This document shows positions 1 through 8,140 of a stretch of DNA of 64,000 nucleotides, piece after piece (the stretch's first letter is position 1; each line of letters opens with the position of its first letter). Under the pieces are notes generated by a model. The model worked only from the letters and a program-made list of their open reading frames with translations. It was not told the origin of the DNA and searched no databases. Origin of the DNA: Actinomycetes bacterium (GTDB lineage Bacteria > Actinomycetota > Acidimicrobiia > Acidimicrobiales > RAAP-2); contig JAJXUK010000008.1 of the NCBI GenBank assembly GCA_021782915.1, positions 1 through 64,000 on the forward strand, written 5' to 3'. A program made the position numbers and the translations under genes.

Positions 1-21
1 GGCGTCAGCTTTGCTTTAGCG

Positions 22-95
22 TGACTCATTGAGAGGTCTCTCTTTCTGTTGATGTGTGCAACACCAATCAGACAAGAGAGACCTCTCGTCAGTCA
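22..95. repeat. Long imperfect inverted repeat (hairpin)
   Basis: The arms GAGAGGTCTCTC (31-42) and GAGAGACCTCTC (76-87) are exact reverse complements. Pairing continues inward, with CTT/AAG, then TCTG/CAGA around a one-base bulge, then a weaker inner stem. It also continues outward as TGACT (22-26) with AGTCA (91-95). The whole forms one bulged hairpin of about 74 nt, poorer in GC than the surrounding genes. It lies downstream of the stop of the minus-strand TPP enzyme, so it could act as a terminator, possibly for both strands. No T-tract follows. A structured RNA or mobile-element end is possible because the left context is cut by the window edge. Confidence 0.6.
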
Positions 96-138
96 ATAAC
101 GGTCCTGGGAATTACAACTAGTCGGTGCGCGACGTCGC

Positions 139-1671
139 CTAGATCGCGCTGGGCAGTCGGGCCTCGATGAAGCTGGGCCCCGGCGTGGCGTACGAGGCGC
201 TCAGCGCCGCGACCAGCTCCTCGGCCGTGGTCGCCACGCTGGCCCTCACGCCGAGCGAGCGGGCCAGGCCGGCCAGATCCATCGCCGGTCGCCCGAGGTC
301 GAAGAGGCGCTCGCTCTCTGCGTCCGGGGCCCCGAGGCGCCGGCGCTCCATGTCCAGGACCGCGTAGCGGCCGTTGGCCAGGGCCACCACCGTGACGTCA
401 AGGCCCTCGCGGGCCATCGTCCACAGGGCCTGGGCGGTGTAGAGCATCGATCCGTCGCTCTCCAGGGCCAGCACGCGCCCGCCCGAGGCCACGCCGGCAC
501 CCACGGCCGTGGGAAGTCCGTAGCCGATGGCCGCGCCGCTCAGGCCCGTCCAGTGGTGCCGGGCCGCGCTCGCCAGGGCCCTCTCGAGATGGATGCCACT
601 GGTGTTGGACTCGTCCACGATGATGGCGTCCTCGGGCAGTGTGGCCGCCACGGCCAGGGCCAGGGTCTCGGCCGTGAGGGCCCCGGACGGGCTGGTGAGC
701 TCGAGGGAGTCGGCGCCGAAGCGCTCGTTGGCACCCAGGCAGTCCGCCAGGGCCCGCAACGCCGGCTCGGCATCGACGCCCGGGCGGGTCAGGCTGTGGC
801 GGGTGCAGCCTTCCGGGAGCAGTCGACTGGGCACGTTGGGGTAGGCGAAGGCGGCCACCGGCTCGGGCGCTCCGACGAGGACCACGTGCTCGAGCTCGCT
901 CAGCTGGGCCAGGGCGAACTCGGGCACGTAGATGATGCGCTCCGGCGCGGGCACGCCCGCGCCGCGCGCCACGAAGGCCGGCATCGTCTCGAGCAGGACG
1001 CGCGAGCCGGTGGCGCGGCTCACTCGCCAGGCGGCTCGCAGGGCCCCCGCGCTCAGTCGCCCCCCGAGCACCAGCGCGCTGCGCGGGCCGAGCGCGTCGC
1101 ACGCGTCGTGCAGGGCGTGCTCGTCCGGCTCGGGGCACGCGGGCGCCGAGAACACCGGCCACGGCCCGGCGCCGGCCTCCGTCCACATCGCGTCCGCCGC
1201 CAGGGCGAGGGTCGCGATCGAGTGCGGCCACTGCAGCGTTGCGGCGACGGCCGCCATCGCGAGTGCCGGCGCCTGCGCCGCGGCGTCGACGCGGTCGAAC
1301 CAGCCGCCCAGGCTGCCGGCCAGGCCGCGCAGGTCGCTCTCGAGCATCGAGTGCAGCCCCAGGTGGCGCGTGGCGTGATCGCCCACCAGGTTCAGCACGG
1401 GTGAATGGGCTCGGGCCGCGTTGTGCAGGTTCGCCCATCCGTTGCCCAGGCCCGGCCCCAGGTGCAACAGGGTGGCGGCGGGCTCGCCGGTGACGCGCGC
1501 GTAGCCGTCGGCCGCACCGGTGGCCACTCCCTCGAAGAGGCAGAGCACCGGGTGCACGCCCGAGTCCTCGAAGGCGGCCACGAGATGCATCTCGGTGGTG
1601 CCCGGGTTGGCGAAGCACGTCGTGACGCCGTTGGCGCTCAGGGTGCCCAGCAGGGCTGCGGCGCCGTTCAC
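139..1671 (-). CDS. Thiamine-diphosphate-dependent enzyme, acetolactate synthase family
   Basis: This 510-residue protein has the usual three-domain ThDP decarboxylase/synthase layout. The N-terminal PYR domain carries FANPGTTE and the activating glutamate in LFEGVATGAADGYARV. A central domain follows, and the C-terminal PP domain holds the ThDP/Mg motif starting at ESDGSMLY and ending about 28 residues later in ALANGRYAV. Family members include acetolactate synthase, benzoylformate decarboxylase and glyoxylate carboligase. Sequence alone does not fix the substrate, and no regulatory subunit gene is adjacent. It overlaps the end of the upstream FAD oxidase gene by 4 nt, so the two are probably co-translated. 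With a glycolate-oxidase-like partner, glyoxylate carboligation or 2-oxoacid decarboxylation is plausible; this is inference. Confidence 0.85.
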   Translation of the reverse strand: MNGAAALLGTLSANGVTTCFANPGTTEMHLVAAFEDSGVHPVLCLFEGVATGAADGYARVTGEPAATLLHLGPGLGNGWANLHNAARAHSPVLNLVGDHATRHLGLHSMLESDLRGLAGSLGGWFDRVDAAAQAPALAMAAVAATLQWPHSIATLALAADAMWTEAGAGPWPVFSAPACPEPDEHALHDACDALGPRSALVLGGRLSAGALRAAWRVSRATGSRVLLETMPAFVARGAGVPAPERIIYVPEFALAQLSELEHVVLVGAPEPVAAFAYPNVPSRLLPEGCTRHSLTRPGVDAEPALRALADCLGANERFGADSLELTSPSGALTAETLALAVAATLPEDAIIVDESNTSGIHLERALASAARHHWTGLSGAAIGYGLPTAVGAGVASGGRVLALESDGSMLYTAQALWTMAREGLDVTVVALANGRYAVLDMERRRLGAPDAESERLFDLGRPAMDLAGLARSLGVRASVATTAEELVAALSASYATPGPSFIEARLPSAI

Positions 1672-3062
1672 GGCAGCGGTCTCTCGTCGAGGTGCCGGAA
1701 CGGATTGAGCAGCCCACGCGGGTCAAAGGCGGCCTTGAGCGAGCGCTGCAGCTCGAGCAGGTTCGGATCGGTCAGGGCGCGGTAGTGCGCGGCCTTGTCC
1801 CGCCCGAGGCCGTGCTCGCCGGAGATCTGTCCGCCGAGCTCGAGGCCGCGCGCGAAGAGCTCGCGCAGGAGTCGCTCGCGCGCTTGGTCGTCACTGAGGT
1901 ACACCGACAGGTGCACGTTGCCGTCGCCGATGTGACCACAGCCCGGTACGAAGGCGCCGTAGCGTTCGGCGATGCGTGCCACGTCGCTGAGCAGGCTCGT
2001 GACCTTGGAACGCGGCACGACGACGTCGACGATGTCGTTGGCCCCCGAGGCCTTGGTGACCCAGAAGAGGTTCTCGCGCGCGCCGATGAGGCGCCCGGCG
2101 GCCCCCTCCGGGAGCACGAAGCTGTCCAGGGCGCCCTCGTGGGCCAGCATCGCGCCCAGGTCGGCGACGTCTTCTTCCAGGCCCGCCGCCGTGCGCGCCT
2201 CGAGCACGATCACCAGGTACGCGCCCGTGCGCGCGATCAGATCCTCCCCAACGCCGAGGTCGATGCCGGCGTGCGAGGTGATGGCGCTCATCGTGAGTGG
2301 GTCGATGTACTCGAGCATCGACGGGGCCAGGCCACTGGCCACCACGTGGGGCACCACGTGCGCCGCCCCGGCCAGGTCCGCGAAGGCCACGAGAAGCGTC
2401 GTGGCGTGGGCGAGTCGCGCCGAGAGGGCCAGGGTCACCTCGGTGACCAGCGCGAGCGTGCCCTCGCTGCCCACGATCAGCTGCGTCAGGTCGTAGCCCG
2501 AGGAGCTCTTCACCACTGGCGCGCCGGTGCGCAGGATGGTCCCGTCGATGAGCACGACCTCGAGACCCAGCACGTGGCGGCGCGTGACCCCGTGGCGCAC
2601 CGCTCGCATTCCGCCGGCGTTGGTGTTGACGTTGCCGCCCAGGGAGCCAGAGAGCTCGCCCGGGTGCACGGGATAGCGCAGTCCGGTGCCGGCCAGGGCC
2701 TCGTCGAGCTCGCGCAGCGTGAGGCCCGGCTGCACGCGCACGACGTGGTCGTCCTGGTCGAGCGCGATGATGCGCTTCATCGCGTCAAAGCAGATCACCA
2801 GGCCGCCGCCGACGGGGCTCGCGCCCCCGGAGAGGCCCGTGCCGGATCCGCGCGCCGTGACGGCCAGGCCCTCGCGGCTCGCCAGCGCGGCGAGGGCCGA
2901 GACCTCGGCGGTGCTGGTGGGGCGCAGAACGGCGAGGGGCTCGCGTGGTGCCGGATGCAGGGACTCGTCGTGCAGGTCATCCGGGGAGTGTGTGGGGGCG
3001 AAGGTGACCTGCGCGGCGCCGACGATGGCCGTCAGCTCAGCGCGAAGTCTCACCTCGTCCAT
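1668..3062 (-). CDS. FAD-linked oxidase, GlcD / D-lactate dehydrogenase type
   Basis: A 464-residue protein of the PCMH-type FAD family. The FAD-binding half contains TARGSGTGLSGGA (about residues 70-82), HPGELSGSLGGNVNTNAGG and SSSGYDLTQLIVGSEGTL. The C-terminal half has GCGHIGDGNVHLSVY and ISGEHGLGRDKA, the metal/substrate histidine region of D-2-hydroxyacid dehydrogenases, and ends in FDPRGLLNPF. It should oxidise a D-2-hydroxyacid such as glycolate or D-lactate. No GlcE or GlcF iron-sulfur subunit is next to it, so the electron acceptor is unknown. The start overlaps the helicase gene end by about 26 nt and the stop overlaps the ThDP enzyme start by 4 nt, indicating one transcription unit. 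Confidence 0.9.
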   Translation of the reverse strand: MDEVRLRAELTAIVGAAQVTFAPTHSPDDLHDESLHPAPREPLAVLRPTSTAEVSALAALASREGLAVTARGSGTGLSGGASPVGGGLVICFDAMKRIIALDQDDHVVRVQPGLTLRELDEALAGTGLRYPVHPGELSGSLGGNVNTNAGGMRAVRHGVTRRHVLGLEVVLIDGTILRTGAPVVKSSSGYDLTQLIVGSEGTLALVTEVTLALSARLAHATTLLVAFADLAGAAHVVPHVVASGLAPSMLEYIDPLTMSAITSHAGIDLGVGEDLIARTGAYLVIVLEARTAAGLEEDVADLGAMLAHEGALDSFVLPEGAAGRLIGARENLFWVTKASGANDIVDVVVPRSKVTSLLSDVARIAERYGAFVPGCGHIGDGNVHLSVYLSDDQARERLLRELFARGLELGGQISGEHGLGRDKAAHYRALTDPNLLELQRSLKAAFDPRGLLNPFRHLDERPLP

Positions 3063-4650
3063 CCTGGGGCCACGCTAGCGCCGACGCTTCTTCGAGTTCG
3101 GCCCGAATGGCGTCCAGGCGCCGGCGCCGGGCCTCTCCGGTGAGCGGTGCGTTGCGCCGCCCGATGCGCTGCACGGCGGCCTCGACGGGCCCGAGGAACC
3201 GCGAGGGGGCTCGATCCGGATAGCGCGGGTCGTCGCGGCCCCGACTCCACGTGATGAGGAGAGTCTCCTCGGCTCGCGTCAGGGCCACGTAGGCCAGGCG
3301 GCGCTCTTCGGCCAGGTCGTCGCTGGCGCTGGCGGTGTAGTGCGGCAGGATTCCCTCGGCCCAGCCGATGCTCGCCACGTGACGGAACTCGAGGCCCTTG
3401 GCGCGATGGATGGTGGAGAGGATGACGGCGTCGGTGCTCTCTGCGCGGGGGTGTCGCTCGGGTGTCGTGGCCACGAGGTCCGAGGCGGGGGAGTTCTCGG
3501 CGCCGCTGCGCACGTGGGGGATGCCGGCCGCGTCCAGGGCCGCGGCGACGACGTCGAGCTGGGCGTTGGTGCGAGCGAGTACGGCCATGCTGCGCCACGG
3601 GCTGCGGGTCTGGTGCGTGGCGCTCAGCCACGCCGCCACGTGAGTCGCCTCGTCCTCGTCGGTGTCGTAGCGGCGCACCAGCGGCACGTCGCCATCGGCC
3701 CGGGCCGGCTCGATGCCCGCGGCACCCTCCTCGAGCAGGGTGTTGGCCACCTCCACGATGTGCGCGGTGGAGCGGTGGTTGCGTGTCAGGTCCAGGACCA
3801 CCGTGTCGGGCCACGTGCGCACGATCTCGCTCATGAGGCCGGGGCTGGCGCCATTGAAGCCGTAGATGGACTGGTTCGGGTCGCCCACGCAGAACAGGTC
3901 CGGGTCCTCGCCGGCCATCTGGCGCAGGAGGGTGAACTGGAGAGGGTTCATGTCCTGGGTCTCGTCCACCGACAGCGAGCGGGTGCGGTGTCGAAAGGCG
4001 GCGAGCACCGCGGGCTCCTCGCGCAGCAGTGTGATGGCCTCGGCGAGTAGCAGGTCGAAGTCCAGCACGCCCCGACTGCGACACAGGCCCACGTAGCGAT
4101 CCAGCGCGTCAGCGAAGCGGGCCAGTTCGAGGGGCGGCTCTCGGTGCAGGCGTCGGGCGCTCCGGGCGTAGCTCGTGCCACTGAGGCCCTGGCTGAGGGC
4201 CCAGCCGATCTCCTGTTCCAGACGAGGGATCTGCCAGTCCTCGATGCGCGCGCCCTCGTCGTTGAGCTGGGCGGCCAGGGCGCTCACGAGTCGGCGTCGG
4301 TGCGCCTCGACCACCAGCGGGCGCAGGTGGTGGTCCTCGCGAAACTGATTCACGAGGCTCAGCGCGGCGCGGTGAAAGGTTCCGGCGCGCACGTCGCGCA
4401 CCCCCGCACGGCCCAGGCGACGGCGCAGCTCGTCACCGGCCTTGCGGGTGAAGGTCATCACGAGGGCCTGGTCCGCGTCGATCTCACCGGCGCTGACGCG
4501 GCGCAGCAGACGCAGCGTGAGCACGTGGGTCTTGCCGGATCCCGCACTCGCGCGCACCAGCAGGCGCCGTGCCGGGGACATCACCGCCTCGCGCTGTTCG
4601 GGCGTGAGGCCCTCGAGCAGCGCCGTCGAGAAGCTCGCATCCTCGCCCAT
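3037..4650 (-). CDS. Compact UvrD/Rep-family (SF1A) DNA helicase
   Basis: A 537-residue helicase. Motifs in order are Q-motif LTPEQREAV, motif I RASAGSGKTHVLTLR, motif Ia MTFTRKAGDELRRRL, motif II SVDETQDMNPLQ, motif III GDPNQSIYGFNGA, motif IV LTRNHRST, motif V ILSTIHRAKGLEF and motif VI AYVALTRAEE. Typical UvrD, Rep or PcrA proteins exceed about 650 residues, so the accessory subdomains are shortened, mainly 2B between motifs IV and V. The ORF track extends to 5181, but that part is arginine/proline-rich and opposite the hydrolase gene. I use the ATG at 4650, just before which is a TAGCGT hexamer (8 nt gap) compatible with a leaderless start. DNA repair or replication-restart role is inferred from the family. 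Confidence 0.88.
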   Translation of the reverse strand: MGEDASFSTALLEGLTPEQREAVMSPARRLLVRASAGSGKTHVLTLRLLRRVSAGEIDADQALVMTFTRKAGDELRRRLGRAGVRDVRAGTFHRAALSLVNQFREDHHLRPLVVEAHRRRLVSALAAQLNDEGARIEDWQIPRLEQEIGWALSQGLSGTSYARSARRLHREPPLELARFADALDRYVGLCRSRGVLDFDLLLAEAITLLREEPAVLAAFRHRTRSLSVDETQDMNPLQFTLLRQMAGEDPDLFCVGDPNQSIYGFNGASPGLMSEIVRTWPDTVVLDLTRNHRSTAHIVEVANTLLEEGAAGIEPARADGDVPLVRRYDTDEDEATHVAAWLSATHQTRSPWRSMAVLARTNAQLDVVAAALDAAGIPHVRSGAENSPASDLVATTPERHPRAESTDAVILSTIHRAKGLEFRHVASIGWAEGILPHYTASASDDLAEERRLAYVALTRAEETLLITWSRGRDDPRYPDRAPSRFLGPVEAAVQRIGRRNAPLTGEARRRRLDAIRAELEEASALAWPQDGRGETSR

Positions 4651-4706
4651 GGGCCTTGACGCTACCGGCGCCCGGTCACGCCACGGGGCCTCGGTAACCT
4701 GATGGA

Positions 4707-5450
4707 GTGCTGACGGCCCTCGGAGACGGAACTCTCTTTGGCGAGTACTACGGCGAGGGCCCCGTTCGGGTGATCTGGCTGCACGGCTGGGCCCGCACCC
4801 ATCAGGACTTCTCGGGCGCCGCGCACCAGCTGGCCGCGCGTGGGGTGTCCTCGTTGGGCCTCGACCTGCCGGGATTCGGCGCCTCGGGCGAGCCGGGCAC
4901 GGTCGGCGGCGCGCGACTGTACGCGGACCTGCTCTCGGGGGTGATCGGGGCCGCCGGCGAGGACCTGGTCCTGGTCGGTCACTCCTTCGGCGGCACGGTG
5001 GCCGCCGTGCTGGGCGCGCGCGCGCCCGAGAGATTTCGGAGCCTCGTGCTGACCGGAGCCCCGTTGCTGCGTCGCGCGCCCGCGCGCGCGCCCTGGCGCT
5101 ACCGGCTCGTGCGCGCTCTCGCGGCCCGACACCTGATTGGCCCGGATCGCCTGGAGGCCGCGCGTCAGCGCTACGGCTCACTCGACTATCGACGCGCCTC
5201 CGGTGTGATGCGCGAGGTCCTCGTGGCCTCGCTGGGCGAGAGCTACGAGGACGAGCTGGCGCGCCTGCGCCTGCCCGTGCACCTGCTCTGGGGAGGGGCC
5301 GACACGGAGGTGCCGGTCTCGGTGGCCGAACGGGCCATCACCGTGCTCGGCGGAGCCCACGAGTTGCGCGTGCTCGAGGGAGTGGGCCACCTGGTGCCCA
5401 CCGAGGCCCCCGACGCCCTCGCTGAGGTCGTCGCGGGTGCGCTCGCGTGA
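4707..5450 (+). CDS. Alpha/beta-hydrolase fold protein
   Basis: A 247-residue alpha/beta hydrolase. The oxyanion-region motif VIWLHGWARTHQDF comes near residue 23. The nucleophile elbow is GHSFGG, with Ser near residue 93, and GVGHLVPTEAP near the C-terminus supplies the catalytic His. The acid is probably an Asp in the LLWGGADTEVP segment. The substrate is not predictable. The start is a GTG six bases after TAACCT, which fits a leaderless mRNA. The stop overlaps the start of the MurF-like gene as GTGA, so it belongs to a three-gene operon with MurF-like and Ddl proteins. An esterase or amidase acting on an envelope precursor is a context-based guess only. Confidence 0.85.
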   Translation: MLTALGDGTLFGEYYGEGPVRVIWLHGWARTHQDFSGAAHQLAARGVSSLGLDLPGFGASGEPGTVGGARLYADLLSGVIGAAGEDLVLVGHSFGGTVAAVLGARAPERFRSLVLTGAPLLRRAPARAPWRYRLVRALAARHLIGPDRLEAARQRYGSLDYRRASGVMREVLVASLGESYEDELARLRLPVHLLWGGADTEVPVSVAERAITVLGGAHELRVLEGVGHLVPTEAPDALAEVVAGALA

Positions 5451-7006
5451 TCGTCTCCGCGCTGGGAGCACTCGGCCTGCTCGCGGCCTTCGCCGCCCAG
5501 ATGGCTCGCTGGTTGCGCGTGCTCCAGCGCGAGCACTACGAGCCCGCTTCGATGCGCCGCTTCCTCGGACGCTGGACTTCGCCCCCCGTCGCTGCGGCGT
5601 CGGCCCCGGTGCGCAGTCGCGATCGTCGCCCGATCACCCTCAGCCATGTCCTGGTCGTCGTGCTCATCAGCGCACTGGTGCTGCGGAGCGTCGTGCTGGT
5701 CGTGCTGTGCACGATCGTGTACGGACTCTTCGCGCCCGTGGGCCTCGGTGTGCGCGGGCGAACGGGTGCGCTGCGATTCACCCCACGCCTGCGCGCCATC
5801 GCCCTCAGCGCGAGCGTGATCGGTCTGGTGCTGGGCCTGCTCGGTGCCCTGAGCGCCCGCGGGTTCCTGATGGGCGCGGCCGTGGTGTGGGCGGTGCCGA
5901 TGCTGTTGGAGCTGAGCACGCGGGCTCTGGGCCCGCTGGAGCGGCGCCGCGCGCGCGGCTTTGTCGCCAGCGCCCAGCAGCGCCTGGAGCGAGTCGGGCC
6001 GCTCATCGTGGCCATCACCGGCTCCTACGGCAAGACCTCGACCAAGAACCACCTCGTCCAGCTGCTCGGCGCCGAGGACGTCGTGGCCTCGCCCGCCAGC
6101 TTCAACAACCAGATGGGCCTGGCGCGAGCCATCAATGAGAACCTGGCCGACGCCACGCGCATCTTCGTGGCCGAGATGGGCACGTACGGGCCCGGTGAGA
6201 TCCGCGCCCTGTGCGTCTGGTGCCCCCCGCGCATCGGCGTCGTGACCGCGATCGGGCCCGTGCACCTGGAGCGCATGGGATCGCTGGACGTGATCGAACA
6301 GGCCAAGTTCGAGATCACTGAGCGCGCCGAGACGCTCGTGCTGAACGTGGACGACACGCGACTGGCCGGATGGGTCGCCCGGCTCCAGGCCGCGGGCAAG
6401 AAAGTGGTGCCCGTCAGCACGCGCGCCGGTGCCCAGGCCCGGGTGATCGTGAGCGGCTCCGGGCCGTGGCGGGTCGTGGTCGAGGGCGTCGCGCTCGGCG
6501 AGTTCGGCCCCGTCGACGGGGTCCAGCCCAGCAACGTGGCCTGCGCCCTGGGCGCCGCGCTCGAGCTCGGACTCGTGCCCGAGCACGTCATGGACGGCCT
6601 GGCTCGTGTCACCGGTGTCGCGCACCGCGCGCAGGTGTCCGTCGCGGCCTCCGGGGTCAGAGTGATCGACGACACGTTCAACGCCAACCCGGCCAGTGCT
6701 GAGGCTGCGCTGCGCGCGCTCTTCTCCCTGGCGGGCCCCGGGCGCCGGGTCGTGGTTACCCCGGGGCTGATCGAGCTGGGTCGACTCCAGTACGCTGAGA
6801 ACCTCTCGCTGGCCCAGAAGGTGCGCGCGCGCGGCGGCGAGTTGATCGCGGTGGGTCGCACGAACGCCGCGGCGCTTCGCGCCGGCGCCGACGGGCGCCT
6901 GGTGCGCGTGGACCGGCGCGAGCAGGCGGTGGCCTGGGTGCGCGAGAACCTGCACGAGGTCGACGCGGTGCTGTACCTGAACGACCTGCCCGACCACTAC
7001 CCTTGA
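5447..7006 (+). CDS. Membrane-anchored Mur ligase family protein, MurF-like
   Basis: A 519-residue protein. The first 170 residues hold several hydrophobic segments (about 5-25, 65-95, 120-160), which soluble MurF lacks. The Mur ligase core follows, with P-loop AITGSYGKTSTKNHL (about residue 190), SFNNQMGLARAINENL, the carbamylated-lysine-type region, and DDTFNANPAS near residue 407, the motif typical of MurF. MurF joins D-Ala-D-Ala to the UDP-MurNAc peptide in the cytoplasm. This copy appears membrane-tethered and sits directly before a D-Ala-D-Ala ligase gene, outside any dcw cluster. It overlaps the hydrolase gene by 4 nt. It may be a second, specialised MurF-type ligase rather than the housekeeping one. 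Confidence 0.85.
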   Translation: MIVSALGALGLLAAFAAQMARWLRVLQREHYEPASMRRFLGRWTSPPVAAASAPVRSRDRRPITLSHVLVVVLISALVLRSVVLVVLCTIVYGLFAPVGLGVRGRTGALRFTPRLRAIALSASVIGLVLGLLGALSARGFLMGAAVVWAVPMLLELSTRALGPLERRRARGFVASAQQRLERVGPLIVAITGSYGKTSTKNHLVQLLGAEDVVASPASFNNQMGLARAINENLADATRIFVAEMGTYGPGEIRALCVWCPPRIGVVTAIGPVHLERMGSLDVIEQAKFEITERAETLVLNVDDTRLAGWVARLQAAGKKVVPVSTRAGAQARVIVSGSGPWRVVVEGVALGEFGPVDGVQPSNVACALGAALELGLVPEHVMDGLARVTGVAHRAQVSVAASGVRVIDDTFNANPASAEAALRALFSLAGPGRRVVVTPGLIELGRLQYAENLSLAQKVRARGGELIAVGRTNAAALRAGADGRLVRVDRREQAVAWVRENLHEVDAVLYLNDLPDHYP

Positions 7007-8140
7007 GTGCTTGATGACGAGGCAGGTCTAGACGTGGCAACGGCGGTTCTCTTCGGTGGCCCGAGCCCCGAGCACGACATTTCGATCCTGACGGGCCTGC
7101 AGGCCCTGCGTGAGCTCGAGCGCGCCGGGCGCTCGGCGACGGGAATCTACTGGAGCAAGACCGGCGCCTTCTACGCGCTGAGCGCGGGGGTGGAGGCGGA
7201 GTCCTTCATCGAGGGTCTGCCGCGGGGCTCCTCGGAGCTGCACCTGCGAAGCGGCGAGGGTGGCGGGTTCTTCGCCCCGGCCGGCCGGCTCGCTCGTGAG
7301 CGGCGCCTCGAGCTCGACGTGGTGATCCTGGCGACCCACGGGGGCCCGGGTGAGGACGGCTCCCTGCAGGGTGCCCTGGACCTAGCCGGACTGAACTACA
7401 CCGGCCCGACGGTGTCGGGGGCGGCCCTCGGGATGGACAAGTGGGCCTTCGGCGCGGTCGTGGCCCTGGCCGGCCTGCCGAGCCTGCCGCGTGCGCTGCT
7501 GAGCAGTGCGACGACGGCGCTGGACTTTCCCGGACCGTACATCCTCAAGCCGCGATTTGGCGGCTCGTCCATCGGCATCGACGTCGTGTCGGACCTGGCG
7601 ACCGCCCAGGCGCGCCTGGCCTCGAACACCCACTTCGCGCGCGGCTGCGTCGTGGAGCCCTTCCGCGCCGATCTGCTCGACGTGCAGGTCGCCGTGCGCA
7701 CGCATCCTCAGGTGAGCCTGTCGGCCATCGAGCGTCCGCTGCGGCGAAGCGCCGGGACCGAGATCCTCGACTACCGGGACAAGTACGTGGGCGGTGAGGG
7801 AATGGTGTCGGCTCCGCGCGAGTTGCCGGCTCGTCTCGCTCCCGGCCAGGCCGAGCAGATCGAGCACGCCGCACGCGTGCTGGTGCAGGTCGCCTCGGTG
7901 CGCGGCGTGGCCCGCGTGGACTTCTTGGCCAACGACGATGAGCTCTACGTCAACGAGATCAATACGATCCCCGGCTCGCTGGCCAAGCACCTCTTCGTCG
8001 AGCCCCCGCTGAACTTCCTCACGCTGCTCGATGACCTAGTCGACGAGGCGCTCACCCGACCGGCTCGTCACTACAGCGCCGCCGGCGCCGACGGACTCGT
8101 GTTGCGCAGTGCCGGCTCGATCGCGGCCAAACTCGCGTAG
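7007..8140 (+). CDS. ddl: D-alanine--D-alanine ligase family protein
   Basis: A protein of up to 377 residues with the ATP-grasp Ddl layout: N-terminal VLFGGPSPEHDISILTGL, ATHGGPGEDGSLQGALD, GMDKWAFGAVVALAGLP, the ATP-binding loop YILKPRFGGSSIGIDVV, and the metal-binding end VARVDFLANDDELYVNEINTIPGS. It should make D-Ala-D-Ala (or a D-Ala-D-X depsipeptide) for MurF, whose homologue is immediately upstream. The start is uncertain. GTG at 7007 abuts the MurF-like stop, while GTG at 7034 is preceded by a purine-rich GAGGCAGG and begins the conserved domain directly. The 3' end overlaps the convergent BTAD gene by about 105 nt, which is unusually long. Confidence 0.9.
   Translation: MLDDEAGLDVATAVLFGGPSPEHDISILTGLQALRELERAGRSATGIYWSKTGAFYALSAGVEAESFIEGLPRGSSELHLRSGEGGGFFAPAGRLARERRLELDVVILATHGGPGEDGSLQGALDLAGLNYTGPTVSGAALGMDKWAFGAVVALAGLPSLPRALLSSATTALDFPGPYILKPRFGGSSIGIDVVSDLATAQARLASNTHFARGCVVEPFRADLLDVQVAVRTHPQVSLSAIERPLRRSAGTEILDYRDKYVGGEGMVSAPRELPARLAPGQAEQIEHAARVLVQVASVRGVARVDFLANDDELYVNEINTIPGSLAKHLFVEPPLNFLTLLDDLVDEALTRPARHYSAAGADGLVLRSAGSIAAKLA

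Noticed and set aside
398-1726. 442-aa minus-strand ORF over the ThDP enzyme
   Set aside because: Arg/Gly/Pro-rich composition from a shifted frame in high-GC DNA; the 139-1671 frame has clear family motifs.
1692-3143. 483-aa plus-strand ORF
   Set aside because: Antisense shadow of the GlcD-type oxidase gene, with no recognisable domain.
4651-5181. N-terminal extension of the helicase ORF
   Set aside because: Low-complexity Arg/Pro sequence opposite the hydrolase gene; the helicase family begins at the ATG at 4650.
5243-6997. 584-aa minus-strand ORF
   Set aside because: His/Gln/Arg-rich antisense shadow of the MurF-like gene.
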